Positions 35,267-44,659 of a stretch of DNA of 64,000 bases are shown in pieces; position 1 is the first letter of the stretch, and every line of letters starts with the position of its first letter. This DNA comes from Marinomonas sp. TW1 (GTDB lineage Bacteria > Pseudomonadota > Gammaproteobacteria > Pseudomonadales > Marinomonadaceae), in contig NZ_JSEE01000006.1 in NCBI RefSeq assembly GCF_001625355.1, forward strand, positions 124,001 to 188,000. Reading direction: 5' to 3'. Position numbers and translations under genes: made by a program. The notes beneath the pieces are model-generated. The model was not told the origin of the DNA. It searched no databases and saw only the letters and a program-made list of their open reading frames with translations.

Positions 35267-37555
35267 GTGAGCAAATTATCCGATACGTTGAGTGAGGCTG
35301 CGGCTTTGTCTGTCGCCCCTAGAAAAATCATCGTGCTGTCTTTGTTGGCAATATTCTTATTGTTGATTGCCATCATCTGGAAAGGCGGAGAAGCGCTCAA
35401 AAATCGTCAGATTGAAGAATTACAAGTGACGTCTGAGGAGCAGTTGGCGCAGCTGGCCAATGTGATTGAAAGTGCCATTGCCAAATATCAACATATGCCG
35501 ACCTTATTAGCGACCAATGGCCGTGTTAAAAAAGCGTTACGAGATGGTTTTTATCATGATATTTCTCAGTTAAATCTCGAATTAGAGCAAATCAATCGTA
35601 TCACTGAAGCCTCTGACAGTTATATCTTGAATAAAGATGGTCTCACCATCGCGGCTTCCAATTACCAAAGTGACGCCAGTTTTATTGGCAATAACTTTGC
35701 TTTTAGACCCTATTTTCAACAAGCTATTCAAGGCAAACCGGGGCGCTATTATGCCTTGGGAACCACCTCGAATCGACGCGGCTATTATTTTTCTTATCCT
35801 GTTGTGGATGAAGAGGAGATCATCGGTGTGGCCGTGGTGAAAGTGGACATCAGTCAGTTTGAGAAGCGCTTTGCCAATCAAAACTATGACTTTTTATTGC
35901 TTGATCCGGATGGCGTGGTGTTCAGTAGCTCAAGACCAAGTTGGCTTTATCAAGTTCTGCGTGGTTTGTCATACAGCGAGCTGAAGCGCATTGCTGAATC
36001 CCAGCGCTACAAAGACAGACCCATTGAAAAACTTCCTATTGCTTATCAGAAACCTTTGAGTGAAAGGGCCACCTTAGTGGATGTGCTAGAAGCCAATCCC
36101 TTGAATGGTGAACTTGAACGCCGCTCTTACTTGAAAATGAGTCGACCCATTCAGCTATTGGGGTTCACCATTTCCATTTTGTCGCCATTGAAATTAATCA
36201 ATGAAGAAATTGCGTTATGGCGTGCCATATTTGCGGGTGGTTTAACCATTACCGGCTTGTTGGCTGGTTTGGCTTTGCTACGACGTCGAATGCTGTTAGA
36301 GCGATATAATGCTAATGAAATGACGCGCCACAACCAAGCTTACATTCGCGAGGTGATTCAAAATACGCAAGCAGGCTTGGTTACTTTGGATGACAAACAT
36401 TGCATCGAATCTTTTAATCCGGCCATTGAGAAATTGGTAGGACAACCACTGAGTACTCTAATAGGGCAGCCCTTACAGAATGTATTTCACGCCGATGATC
36501 AGCAAAAATTCGCTAGTGTTTGGCGTGCCGATGATAAATTGGGCATCAAAGTTGTGACCTTGGAAGGGTATTTGCAATGGGATGCAGTGGATTCGGTTCC
36601 CGTTGAGATGACACTTTGTGAAATGAAATTGCCTAATCGTCGCAGTTATTTGGTGACCTTTCATGATATGACGGAACGCAAACGCTACGAGCAAGAAGTT
36701 ATGCAGGCGCAGCTCGAGTTGGAAAAACGCGTCCGTGAACGAACCTTTGAATTAGAACAGGCCAACCTTTTGCTGCGTCAGGAAATGGCGGGCCATAAAG
36801 ACACTCAGCGAGAGTTGATTCAAACCGCTAAATTGGCCGTGCTTGGACAATTAAGTGCGGGATTAAACCATGAATTAAATCAGCCTTTAACCGCTATTAG
36901 AGCCTTTGCGGGCAACGGTTTAAAGTTTCTCGATCGACAAAATTACCAACAAGCTCATAGCAATCTTGAACAGATCAATCAGCTTGGTCAGCATATGAGT
37001 GATATTATTTCTCGTTTTAAGGTGTTTGCTCGTAAAGGGGATGTGCAGCAAGGTCCTATTGCAGTACAAACGGCCATCATTGGTGCCATTAAGATTATTT
37101 CACCGCGTTACAAAGAAGTCGGTATTGAGCTGCAAGCTCCTGAAGATAAAGGCTTTATTGTGCAAGGTGACATGGTGTTTTTGGAACAAGTTTTGGTCAA
37201 TTTATTAGCCAATGCGGCGGACGCTATTCAAGAAGCGAAGAAAAACTCAGTAGATCGTTTACAAAGAGTGAGCATAGAACAAATCGCCAATCAACATGAC
37301 GTGACGATTTGTGTTCGAGACTCGGGTGACGGTCTGACTGATGATGCGATAAAGCATTTGTTTGAACCTTTCTTTACTTCTAAATCTTCAGGCGTTGGTC
37401 TGGGGTTAGGTTTGTCGATCAGTCAGCGAATTGTTGAAGTGATGGGTGGGCAAATTAAAGCTCACAACCGTCCAGAAGGTGGCGCAGAGTTTGTGGTGAT
37501 ATTGTCACGTTTCCAATCCAAAAAAATCAGTGAAAGAGAGCCGCATGACGGATAA
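35267..37555 (+). CDS. dctB: C4-dicarboxylate sensor histidine kinase DctB
   Basis: A 762-residue membrane kinase. A membrane helix at about 20-38 is followed by a periplasmic double-Cache sensor (about 45-305) and a second helix (about 310-332). Next comes a PAS domain (about 360-470) and a coiled coil. The DctB-type H-box is GLNHELNQPLTAIRAFAGNGLKF with H535, and the ATPase domain has N, G1 (DSGDG) and G2 (GVGLGLGLSIS) boxes. GTG 35267 with AGG 5 bp upstream is the likely start; TTG 35264 is possible. It overlaps dctD by 11 bp. The family senses succinate, fumarate or malate and phosphorylates DctD. Confidence 0.92.
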   Translation: MSKLSDTLSEAAALSVAPRKIIVLSLLAIFLLLIAIIWKGGEALKNRQIEELQVTSEEQLAQLANVIESAIAKYQHMPTLLATNGRVKKALRDGFYHDISQLNLELEQINRITEASDSYILNKDGLTIAASNYQSDASFIGNNFAFRPYFQQAIQGKPGRYYALGTTSNRRGYYFSYPVVDEEEIIGVAVVKVDISQFEKRFANQNYDFLLLDPDGVVFSSSRPSWLYQVLRGLSYSELKRIAESQRYKDRPIEKLPIAYQKPLSERATLVDVLEANPLNGELERRSYLKMSRPIQLLGFTISILSPLKLINEEIALWRAIFAGGLTITGLLAGLALLRRRMLLERYNANEMTRHNQAYIREVIQNTQAGLVTLDDKHCIESFNPAIEKLVGQPLSTLIGQPLQNVFHADDQQKFASVWRADDKLGIKVVTLEGYLQWDAVDSVPVEMTLCEMKLPNRRSYLVTFHDMTERKRYEQEVMQAQLELEKRVRERTFELEQANLLLRQEMAGHKDTQRELIQTAKLAVLGQLSAGLNHELNQPLTAIRAFAGNGLKFLDRQNYQQAHSNLEQINQLGQHMSDIISRFKVFARKGDVQQGPIAVQTAIIGAIKIISPRYKEVGIELQAPEDKGFIVQGDMVFLEQVLVNLLANAADAIQEAKKNSVDRLQRVSIEQIANQHDVTICVRDSGDGLTDDAIKHLFEPFFTSKSSGVGLGLGLSISQRIVEVMGGQIKAHNRPEGGAEFVVILSRFQSKKISEREPHDG

Positions 37556-38903
37556 AAATCAGGTAATTTTAATTGACGATGAACAAGCTGTTCGCATGGC
37601 GATTTCTCAAACTTTGGCGTTAGAGGACTTTGCTGTCGCTGAGTTCAGCGCCACGCAAGGGGTGACAGAAAAGCTATCAATAGATTGGCCCGGGGTAATT
37701 GTCAGTGATATTAACCTGCCCGGACAAAGTGGCTTGGATTTGTTTGAAGACGTCAAAAAAATTGACGCCGAAATCCCTTTCATTTTGATTACAGGTCATG
37801 GCGACATCAGCATGGCCGTCAGCGCGATCCGTGACGGCGCGTATGATTTTATTGAAAAACCTTTTTCCAACGAGGATTTTGTGGAAGTGGTTAGGCGTGC
37901 CAGTGAAAAACGCCGTTTGACCCTGGAGAACCGCAATTTACGCCTTGAACTGGCAGCACAGAATGCGCCAGGTCCTCGTATCATAGGTAACACACCTGGG
38001 ATTCATCGTTTACGTCAGGCACTCTTGCATGTGGCGGATACTGGTGCGGACATTCTGATTCAAGGGGAAACCGGAACCGGTAAAGAGCTGGTGGCAAGGT
38101 ACATTCATGAGCACAGCTCTCGTCGTGGTCAACCTTTTGTCGCGATTAACTGTGGTGCGGTGCCGGATTCCATTATGGAATCGGAGTTATTTGGTCATGA
38201 AAAAGGCGCATTTACGGACGCGAAAACACAGCGTATTGGTAAGTTAGAGCATGCAAACGGCGGTACGCTTTTCTTAGATGAGATCGAAAGCATGCCAATG
38301 TCCATGCAAATTCGTCTATTGCGAGTGTTAGAAGAAAGGCGCTTAGAGCGTTTGGGGTCTAATAAAGCCATCGATCTTGACCTACGTATTCTAGCGGCGA
38401 CAAAAGTGGATCTAAAGCAACTCAGCGAAGGTGATAGCTTCCGCGAGGATTTGTACTACCGACTCAACGTCGTACGAGTAGACATTCCTCCTTTGCGAGA
38501 GCGTAAAGATGATATCTCACTGTTATGGCAGCACTTTTGTCTAGTTGCGACGGCACAATATAAACGAGAATCCGAACCCTTGTCTGCTGCGCGTATGCAC
38601 AGCTTGTTAAGTTATGATTGGCCGGGAAATGTGCGTGAGCTAAGGAACTTGGCTGAACGTTATGTGTTAATGGGGGAGGCTGGTTCCTTCGAGTTTGATC
38701 AAATCATCATCAATGAAAATAACCCAGGGGTGATGACGTTACCTGAGCAAATGGAACGTTTTGAAAAAACGTTATTAGAGCAGGAGTTGATACGTCAAAA
38801 AGGCTCAATCAAAGACACCATGGATGCTTTGGGTTTGCCAAGGAAAACCCTGTACGACAAGATGCGTAAGTATGGTTTGGATAAAGATCTGTACAAACAA
38901 TAA
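37545..38903 (+). CDS. dctD: Sigma-54-dependent response regulator DctD
   Basis: A 452-residue NtrC-type regulator. The receiver domain has D11-D12, phospho-acceptor D55 (VSDINLPG) and K105. The AAA+ domain has Walker A GETGTGKE at about 174-181 and GAFTDA at 221-226, a variant of the sigma-54-contact GAFTGA. A Fis-type helix-turn-helix (GSIKDTMDALGLPRKTLYDKMRKYGL) closes the protein. ATG 37545 with AGAGAG upstream is chosen. It is expected to activate sigma-54 promoters of dicarboxylate TRAP genes. A candidate target is the dctP at 58.6 kb. Confidence 0.94.
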   Translation: MTDKNQVILIDDEQAVRMAISQTLALEDFAVAEFSATQGVTEKLSIDWPGVIVSDINLPGQSGLDLFEDVKKIDAEIPFILITGHGDISMAVSAIRDGAYDFIEKPFSNEDFVEVVRRASEKRRLTLENRNLRLELAAQNAPGPRIIGNTPGIHRLRQALLHVADTGADILIQGETGTGKELVARYIHEHSSRRGQPFVAINCGAVPDSIMESELFGHEKGAFTDAKTQRIGKLEHANGGTLFLDEIESMPMSMQIRLLRVLEERRLERLGSNKAIDLDLRILAATKVDLKQLSEGDSFREDLYYRLNVVRVDIPPLRERKDDISLLWQHFCLVATAQYKRESEPLSAARMHSLLSYDWPGNVRELRNLAERYVLMGEAGSFEFDQIIINENNPGVMTLPEQMERFEKTLLEQELIRQKGSIKDTMDALGLPRKTLYDKMRKYGLDKDLYKQ

Positions 38904-39165
38904 CCCCAATTTAAGCAAAGAAATGTTAAATAATTAAGGGGTTGTTTACTTATGTAACTGTTTTTTGTAACTTAAAAAGTCATGCCGATTTTTTATCATA
39001 CATGCGTTCTATCGTTTAGCTTGATATTGCATAATAAAAACAGATTAAACTGAGTGTACATCACTGTGTTTGTTGGGTAAGAAGTATTGTGCTGATTTAG
39101 GTAGAAGACACAGATGCAGTTTGTGATTCTTCTGGTTTTATCTATCTATTTGCCTTGGGGGCACA

Positions 39166-39930
39166 GTGACGCCAATTATTCGACATTTATTACGTTCATT
39201 AGGACGTACTGGTTTAGTGCTGGCACTAACTGTCTCTGCCATTCTTATCTCCATACTGTTAAATATTACCTTTGTAAAGCTATTCGATTTCGCCCCTAGC
39301 CTTCATCGCGATGTGATGTTGATCATCCTCATTGCAGGTTTAACGACACCTATTTTATCTTGGTACCTGGTCGGATTGTTGTTGCGTGTCGATGTTATGG
39401 AGTGTGAGATGACACAGCTTGCTTCAATCGATAGCCTCACCTCTGTTTATAATCGTGGCTATTTCTACAAAAAGAGTTTGATGGCTTTGTCATCGAAAGC
39501 CAGTTTAAAAAAATCGGGAGTGTCCGCATTTTTTGTGCTGGATTTGGATGGTTTCAAACAAATTAATGACCAGCACGGACACCTTTTCGGTGATCAAGCT
39601 CTGGTGTGTTTTGCGGAAACCTTGCAAAGTATTTTTCATGATCCAAACGTGGTTGCTCGTTTAGGTGGTGATGAATTTGCTGTGTTGCTGTGCAATGCCA
39701 CTGAAGCGGAGGTAGCAAGTTTTGCTCAAAGTATTTTGGACCGTGTACGTAACTCAGCCTTGGTCACCGAGCAGGAAACAGTGAACTTCACTGCCAGTAT
39801 TGGCGTAGCAACGTTTCAAGGGCAGGGCGAACAGGTGTTTGAGAAAGCATTTCAGACCGCAGATAAAGCCTTATATGACGTGAAAAGAGCGGGGCGCGAC
39901 GGCTATAAAATCCAAGCCGTCGATCATTAA
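39166..39930 (+). CDS. Membrane-bound GGDEF diguanylate cyclase
   Basis: A 254-residue protein with two N-terminal membrane helices (about 14-36 and 46-72) and a complete GGDEF domain (about 85-248). DSLTSVYNRGYF, VLDLDGFKQINDQHGHLFGDQAL and the active site RLGGDEF are intact. No RxxD inhibitory site is present. The GTG start at 39166 follows GGGGG. It lies between dctBD and the uronate genes, with no obvious link to either. Confidence 0.92.
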   Translation: MTPIIRHLLRSLGRTGLVLALTVSAILISILLNITFVKLFDFAPSLHRDVMLIILIAGLTTPILSWYLVGLLLRVDVMECEMTQLASIDSLTSVYNRGYFYKKSLMALSSKASLKKSGVSAFFVLDLDGFKQINDQHGHLFGDQALVCFAETLQSIFHDPNVVARLGGDEFAVLLCNATEAEVASFAQSILDRVRNSALVTEQETVNFTASIGVATFQGQGEQVFEKAFQTADKALYDVKRAGRDGYKIQAVDH

Positions 39931-39940
39931 ATCCTTTGTC

Positions 39941-40792
39941 TTAATCGCGCCAATATAAGTGTTCTGGGTTGTCGACAAATATCGCTTTTCTTGTGCTTTC
40001 GTCAGGTATCCAGTTCTGTATCAAGTCCAGTAGTTTTGCGTCGTTTGGTGCCTGTTCAGGCGAGCCCGAGACATGCGGCCAGTTACTGCCCCAGATAACG
40101 CGTTCAGGAGTATGTTGAATGACCGCTTTGGTCATCTCGGCTACGTCTGCGTAGTCAGGTCCGCCACTGGCGGAGCTCTCATAACAGGCGGCCATTTTAT
40201 AATAGCAATTGCCCTTGTCCAAAAGGCTGAGCACTTGTTTGAATTCGGCGCTGTTGGTTTTGACTGGAGGTAAAAACTTACCATGATGATCCAAGCTGAA
40301 ATTGCCTTTGATCCTATGCAATAAGCTGGCGTGTTCCAATATTTCTCGACCATTAAACTGCACGATACAGCTCCAGCCAAATGATGCGATTTTATCGTTA
40401 ACCGACAGCATGTCTTTTAGCCTTACCGCGCCTTGAGTTAATTGCATAATACGTGCGCCACGCGCGCCCATTTGATGCCATTTTTCCAATTCGGCTTCGG
40501 TTGTTTCAGGGGTAACCACCACAATCCCTCGAGCTTTACCTTCCATTTTTTGTACGGCATTGAGTAATACCTGGTTGTCGGTTTGATAGGCGTTAGGTTG
40601 GGTAATCACAACCTTGTCTATGCCCAACCATTTCATCACTTGCTGGTAATCTTCAAGACTCGCAGCATCGTTAGGAATGTTTGGCCCGCCTGGTAAGTTA
40701 GGGTGTTGGGCGTCGTATACGTGTATGTGCGTGTCAATGCTGCCTTTAGGTAGGGCAATATTGGGTGCTTGTCCGTTTAATTGTCGTGCCAT
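39941..40792 (-). CDS. gli: Amidohydrolase-2 family lactonase/isomerase, probable D-galactarolactone isomerase
   Basis: A protein of about 283 residues of the amidohydrolase-2 (TIM-barrel) family. GSIDTHIHVYDAQHPNLPGG carries the N-terminal HxH, and GARGARIMQL, NFSLDHHGKF and VIWGSNWPHV follow. In Agrobacterium a protein of this family is encoded beside D-galactarolactone cycloisomerase and interconverts galactarolactone isomers. Here it follows gci directly (12 bp), and udh, kdgD and KGSADH are nearby, so the same role is inferred. ATG 40792 (AGGA upstream) is preferred over ATG 40801. Confidence 0.8.
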   Translation of the reverse strand: MARQLNGQAPNIALPKGSIDTHIHVYDAQHPNLPGGPNIPNDAASLEDYQQVMKWLGIDKVVITQPNAYQTDNQVLLNAVQKMEGKARGIVVVTPETTEAELEKWHQMGARGARIMQLTQGAVRLKDMLSVNDKIASFGWSCIVQFNGREILEHASLLHRIKGNFSLDHHGKFLPPVKTNSAEFKQVLSLLDKGNCYYKMAACYESSASGGPDYADVAEMTKAVIQHTPERVIWGSNWPHVSGSPEQAPNDAKLLDLIQNWIPDESTRKAIFVDNPEHLYWRD

Positions 40793-40804
40793 GATTGCCA
40801 TTCC

Positions 40805-41944
40805 TTATGCTTTGGGACGATATTTAGCCAGTTCCTCTGGACGAATTTCAATCCCTAATCCATGACCTTTAGGCACAGTTAAATGCCCATCGTTAAGTTC
40901 AAAAGGTTGGGTGACGATACTGGACCGGAAAGGGTTGTGGGTTTGATCGTATTCAAATCGCGGCGATTCAGGTGCACAACCATAAGACGGTGGATTCGGT
41001 GGAATAATGGCGTGAAAGTGAAGTCCTGCCGCCAATGCAATACTGGTGCCCCAAACGTGAGGTACGCAACGCACACCATAAATGTCGCATAAGGTGAGTA
41101 TTTTTTTCGCTTCGCTTAAACCGCCTACACCGCATACGTCGGGTTGTAAAATATCGACCGTGTTTTGCTTGAGTGCTTCGTTAACCCCCCAACGTGTGTG
41201 CCAGGTTTCACCACCGGCAAGGGGGATGGGTTGGCTGGTTCTGAGTTTGTGATAGCTACTCAATGCTTCGGGTACAACGGGTTCTTCGAACCATAGGATG
41301 TTGCAGTCCTTAACGGCGTTAGCGACACGTGCGGCATCAATGTGATCATAACCGTGGTTGGCATCGATCATCAGCTCGATATCTTCGCCCAAGCACTGTC
41401 GAACGGCATGGATCGAGGCGATGTCTAATTCAATGCCAAAACCGATTTTGATTTTGACTGCTTTGAAGCCTGTTTGTTTATAGCCTGACACTTCTTCTAA
41501 CAAGCTTTCTAGGCGATCTTGGCCCACCGAGCGAAAGCCGCCTGTGGCGTAGACTGGGATTTTTTGGCGAAAAGCGCCCCCTAGTAGCTGGTGGGTTGGG
41601 CATTGATGATATTTTCCCGCGAGATCCCATAGGGCAATATCAATGCCACTGATGGCGTTAATGGTGGCACCGCGTTGGCCTTGATCACGGAAAATATTGT
41701 AGAGCTTGAGCCAGATTGGTTCGATGTTTAGAGCCTGTTCGCCAATAAGGTGAGGCTTCATTGCCTGAATAAACGCATCGTTTACGATGCGGTTACCTAA
41801 ACATTCTCCCCAACCCACTAAACCATTATCACAATGAATTTCGATCAGTAGGTGATCTCTAGAGGTGAACAGCATGGAAGCGGATTCGAATGGTTGTTCA
41901 AGTTTATGGCTCAGGTGATGAGTAAGTATTTCGGTGATTTTCAT
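40805..41944 (-). CDS. gci: Enolase-superfamily enzyme, probable D-galactarolactone cycloisomerase
   Basis: A 379-residue mandelate racemase/muconate-lactonizing type enzyme. The catalytic K-x-K is in FKAVKIKIGFG. Metal ligands are in MIDANHGYD, WFEEPVVPE and LAGGETWHT, and the distal histidine is in CVPHVWGTSIALAAGLH. The length equals the Agrobacterium Gci (378), which opens galactaro-1,4-lactone to 5-keto-4-deoxyglucarate. All other steps of that route are encoded within 9 kb. Galactarate or glucarate dehydratase activity is the alternative. ATG 41944 is chosen; a longer reading to 41998 has no ribosome binding site. A GntR operator lies 80 bp upstream. Confidence 0.82.
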   Translation of the reverse strand: MKITEILTHHLSHKLEQPFESASMLFTSRDHLLIEIHCDNGLVGWGECLGNRIVNDAFIQAMKPHLIGEQALNIEPIWLKLYNIFRDQGQRGATINAISGIDIALWDLAGKYHQCPTHQLLGGAFRQKIPVYATGGFRSVGQDRLESLLEEVSGYKQTGFKAVKIKIGFGIELDIASIHAVRQCLGEDIELMIDANHGYDHIDAARVANAVKDCNILWFEEPVVPEALSSYHKLRTSQPIPLAGGETWHTRWGVNEALKQNTVDILQPDVCGVGGLSEAKKILTLCDIYGVRCVPHVWGTSIALAAGLHFHAIIPPNPPSYGCAPESPRFEYDQTHNPFRSSIVTQPFELNDGHLTVPKGHGLGIEIRPEELAKYRPKA

Positions 41945-42023
41945 GACAAATGACCCTGTGTATCGGTTTATTCTTGTTAGTGAAGGAGAACATAGCACAA
42001 GTCATTTCGAAAAATCTATAAAT

Positions 42024-42034
42024 TCATACTATGA
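42024..42034. promoter_or_regulatory. Candidate GntR operator upstream of gci-gli
   Basis: TCATACTATGA is a perfect 5-1-5 palindrome. It overlaps the last codons of gntR and lies 80 bp upstream of gci. The surrounding 17 bases are identical to the copy at 42875-42891. Repetition on both sides of a FadR-type gene makes it the likely operator. Confidence 0.72.
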
Positions 42035-42754
42035 TTTTGAGCGCTGTATGTCGCGCATCAATTTACGATAACGTTCACAGCCATTGTTGAGGTGAACGCG
42101 CACCGCTTCTTTGGCGGCTTCAGCGTCGCGCGCTTCAATGGCATCCAGAATGGCTTTGTGTTCGCGATTGAGCGACTTATCGATTTCTGGATCGCGTGGT
42201 AAGCCTGCTTCTTCTCTTAGTCGTGCCCGTGGGATAGTGCGCTGTCCAAGCACCTCTAAAAAGTCAACAAAGTGTTGGTTGTTGGTGGCCTTAGCGATGG
42301 CTAAATGGAACTCAAAATCTTCCTGTTCAGCACTTTCACCTTTTTGAACTTTACGCTCGTAAGCATCGTAACAGCGATAGATTTCGGCTTCTTGAGCTAA
42401 GGAACAGCGGCTAACGGCAAGGGCTACAGCCTCTATCTCAACGGCGGTCCTAAGTTCTAAAGACTCTATGGTATCGGTCAGCGTCTGTGTGCTGTTACGT
42501 AGCAAAGAACTGAGTTTTTGCTCTGGTTCAGAAACGAATACACCAGCGCCTTGTTTGGCTTTGACCAGCCCTTCTGCTTTCAAACAGGCAATGGCTTCAC
42601 GTAGCACGGTTCGACTGACGGACAGTTCGCTCATCAGATTGGGTTCCGTTGGCAGTTTGTCACCGGGTTTCATGTCCAAGGTGGCGATACGCTGACGAAT
42701 TTTCTCTGCCGTTTGTTGCGGCAAACTGGCTTTTACGGTTTTGCTTGCTGGCAT
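42029..42754 (-). CDS. FadR-subfamily GntR regulator of uronate genes
   Basis: A 241-residue regulator. The N-terminal winged helix is RIATLDMKPGDKLPTEPNLMSELSVSRTVLREAIACLKAEGLVKAKQGAGVFV, read over about 18-72. The all-helical FCD effector domain (about 88-230) has metal-binding-type residues in the EFHLAIAKATNN and HKAILDAIEARDAEAA helices. FadR-type members often sense sugar acids (UxuR, ExuR, GalR-like). It sits between gci-gli and the divergent TRAP operon. Two identical palindromes in these two promoter regions are its likely operators, so the ligand is probably a uronate or aldarate intermediate. Confidence 0.92.
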   Translation of the reverse strand: MPASKTVKASLPQQTAEKIRQRIATLDMKPGDKLPTEPNLMSELSVSRTVLREAIACLKAEGLVKAKQGAGVFVSEPEQKLSSLLRNSTQTLTDTIESLELRTAVEIEAVALAVSRCSLAQEAEIYRCYDAYERKVQKGESAEQEDFEFHLAIAKATNNQHFVDFLEVLGQRTIPRARLREEAGLPRDPEIDKSLNREHKAILDAIEARDAEAAKEAVRVHLNNGCERYRKLMRDIQRSKS

Positions 42755-42878
42755 GATTTAGTGGCCTTTCTAAAACAAAAAGATGTTGCTTTTTAAGAGC
42801 TTGAATATGTTATCACATAATATGAATAGCGCTTAATTTACTCATTAAGTCGTTAAGTTTAAATTAAATTTGAAAAAT

Positions 42879-42889
42879 TCATACTATGA
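42879..42889. promoter_or_regulatory. Candidate GntR operator upstream of the uronate TRAP operon
   Basis: Second copy of TCATACTATGA, with identical flanks (AAATTC...GATT), centred about 130 bp from both the gntR and dctP starts in the divergent gap. It probably serves autoregulation and control of dctPQM-udh. Confidence 0.75.
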
Positions 42890-43014
42890 TTATTGTTTAT
42901 TCCTGATATCTTATGCTACAAATAAAAAAGGTTGGGTGGTTACCTCAAAGTCTTAGACTTAAAGTGACGATCCAAACAAGCAGAAAAATGACAAGAATAA
43001 CTGGAGACATAACA

Positions 43015-44013
43015 ATGATAATAAACTTTCCCGCAAAAAAAATTAGCAAAGCGCTCGCTTTGATGACCGCTGCTTCGGCCGTGGTGCTTTCTTCCGCAGC
43101 AAATGCGGAATGGAAAGGCTGGAATATCCATAATACCGGTTACCCTGTGACGGAAGCCTTAGAGTCCTTCATCAAGGAAGCGGATAGCGCGACTAATGGC
43201 CGAGTAAGTGGTCGGGTTTACAATAGTTCTGTGTTGGGCAGTCAGTCTGATGCCATTCAAATGCTGCAAGTCGGTGCCATTCAATTTGCTGGTTTTAGCT
43301 TGGGGCCAATGGGTGATGCTGTGCCTGAAGTCAACGTGGTTTCCCTTCCTTTTATTTTTAAAGACCTTAATCACATGCACCGTGTTATGGACGGCCCAGT
43401 CGGTGATCAGCTAAGTGATGCCATGGCGAAAAAAGGCATCATGTCGTTAGCTTGGTATGATGGTGGTGCACGTTCTTTCTACAACACCGCTAAGCCAATT
43501 CGGACGCCAGCGGATGTGAAAGGTGAGAAGTTCCGTGTCATGAACAACGAATTGTACGTTGGCATGGTAGAAGCTTTGGGTGGTAATGCCACGCCAATGG
43601 CTTACTCTGAAGTGTATCAATCCTTGAAAACAGGCGTGGTTGATGGCGCTGAAAACAACTGGCCATCGTATGATTCCAGTAACCATTATGAAGTGGCGCC
43701 TTATTATTCTTTGACTCAACACTTAATCATTCCAGAGTGTGTTTGCGTGAGCGTGAAAGCGTGGAACGAATTGTCTGCAAAAGATCAGGTTGCTGTCAAA
43801 AAGGCCGCTCGTGATAGCTCGGCTTTGCAGCGTAAATTGTGGGCGCAACGTGATGAAGAAAGCCGTAAAAAAGTGTTGGCTTCTGGTGTTAAATTTAATG
43901 AAATCAAAGATAAAAAAGCCTTTAGCGATGCGATGAAACCGGTTTACGCGAAAGCGGTGAAAGACAATCCATCCTTGAAGCCATTTATTGAGCAAATTCA
44001 AAATACCCAGTAA
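43015..44013 (+). CDS. TRAP transporter substrate-binding protein DctP (uronate cluster)
   Basis: A 332-residue DctP-family binding protein with a signal peptide cleaved after A31 (ANA). The signature regions are VLGSQSDAIQMLQVGAIQFAGFSLGPM, VNVVSLPFIFKDLNH, and GEKFRVMNNELYVGMVEALGGNATPMAYSEVYQSLKTGVVDGAENNWPSY. The last contains the arginine that binds the substrate carboxylate in this family. ATG 43015 with GGAGA is chosen over earlier, unsupported starts. Position and operon indicate a hexuronate or aldarate ligand (inference). A hairpin after the gene should favour binding-protein expression. Confidence 0.93.
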   Translation: MIINFPAKKISKALALMTAASAVVLSSAANAEWKGWNIHNTGYPVTEALESFIKEADSATNGRVSGRVYNSSVLGSQSDAIQMLQVGAIQFAGFSLGPMGDAVPEVNVVSLPFIFKDLNHMHRVMDGPVGDQLSDAMAKKGIMSLAWYDGGARSFYNTAKPIRTPADVKGEKFRVMNNELYVGMVEALGGNATPMAYSEVYQSLKTGVVDGAENNWPSYDSSNHYEVAPYYSLTQHLIIPECVCVSVKAWNELSAKDQVAVKKAARDSSALQRKLWAQRDEESRKKVLASGVKFNEIKDKKAFSDAMKPVYAKAVKDNPSLKPFIEQIQNTQ

Positions 44014-44026
44014 TAAAGAACGGTTC

Positions 44027-44055
44027 AGGCTAATCTGCTGTTGGCAGATTAGCCT
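44027..44055 (+). terminator. Attenuating hairpin between dctP and dctQ
   Basis: AGGCTAATCTGC and GCAGATTAGCCT form a perfect 12-bp stem with a 5-nt loop followed by TTT. It lies 13 bp past the dctP stop, inside the operon, and so is probably a partial terminator. Confidence 0.8.
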
Positions 44056-44085
44056 TTTGATGACATTGCTTGAAAGAGTGTGACT

Positions 44086-44658
44086 ATGGCTTTCTCTTCT
44101 TCTATACAACCCAAAATTAAATCCATTCTGGATGGTATTGCTTTTTTAGTGACCGCGTTATCTGGAGTGTTTTTAGTTTTGTTGGTGGCTTCATTTGGTT
44201 GGTTAGTATTCGGTCGTTATGTGTTAAACGACACGCCAACTTGGGTGGAGCAAATGGCCATGCTGTTGGTCACTAATATTACGTTTTTGGCTGCGGCCGT
44301 TGGCATTCATGAACGCACACATTTAAGTGTTGATATGCTTTCCATGATCGTGCCTGAGCGTATTGGTCAGGTTTTTAATATCTTGATTGATGTGTGTATT
44401 GCCGTCTTTGGTTATGTCATGGCGCTGTATGGCAAAGAACTGGTGGACTTTGCTTGGTTCAGAAGCATTCCATTATTAAGTATCCCTATCTTTGACTGGA
44501 GGATTCCGGATGGCATTCGTTACTTCCCAGTGGTCGCCAGCGGTGTGTTGATGTGCTTGTTTGCTGGGTATCGAGTGATTATCAATACATTCAGTTTATG
44601 TTCAAAACAATTTGTGTCAGCAGATTCTCATTCTTCTGATGTAGCGGGGGATCAATAA
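44086..44658 (+). CDS. TRAP transporter small permease DctQ (uronate cluster)
   Basis: A 190-residue membrane protein with four helices and the DctQ pattern GRYVLNDTPTWVEQMAMLLVTNITFLAAAVGIHERTHLSVDM. It forms the small membrane subunit that pairs with DctM. ATG 44086 is preferred to GTG 44080. The stop is 1 bp from the dctM start. Confidence 0.93.
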   Translation: MAFSSSIQPKIKSILDGIAFLVTALSGVFLVLLVASFGWLVFGRYVLNDTPTWVEQMAMLLVTNITFLAAAVGIHERTHLSVDMLSMIVPERIGQVFNILIDVCIAVFGYVMALYGKELVDFAWFRSIPLLSIPIFDWRIPDGIRYFPVVASGVLMCLFAGYRVIINTFSLCSKQFVSADSHSSDVAGDQ

Positions 44659-44659
44659 T

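Noticed and set aside
38205..38222. GAFTDA instead of GAFTGA in DctD as a loss of sigma-54 activation
   Set aside because: GAFTDA occurs in working members of this regulator family, and the rest of the AAA+ domain is intact.
42755..43014. Sigma-54 promoter in front of the uronate TRAP operon
   Set aside because: No TGGCAC...TTGC-like pair found; the region carries the GntR palindrome instead.
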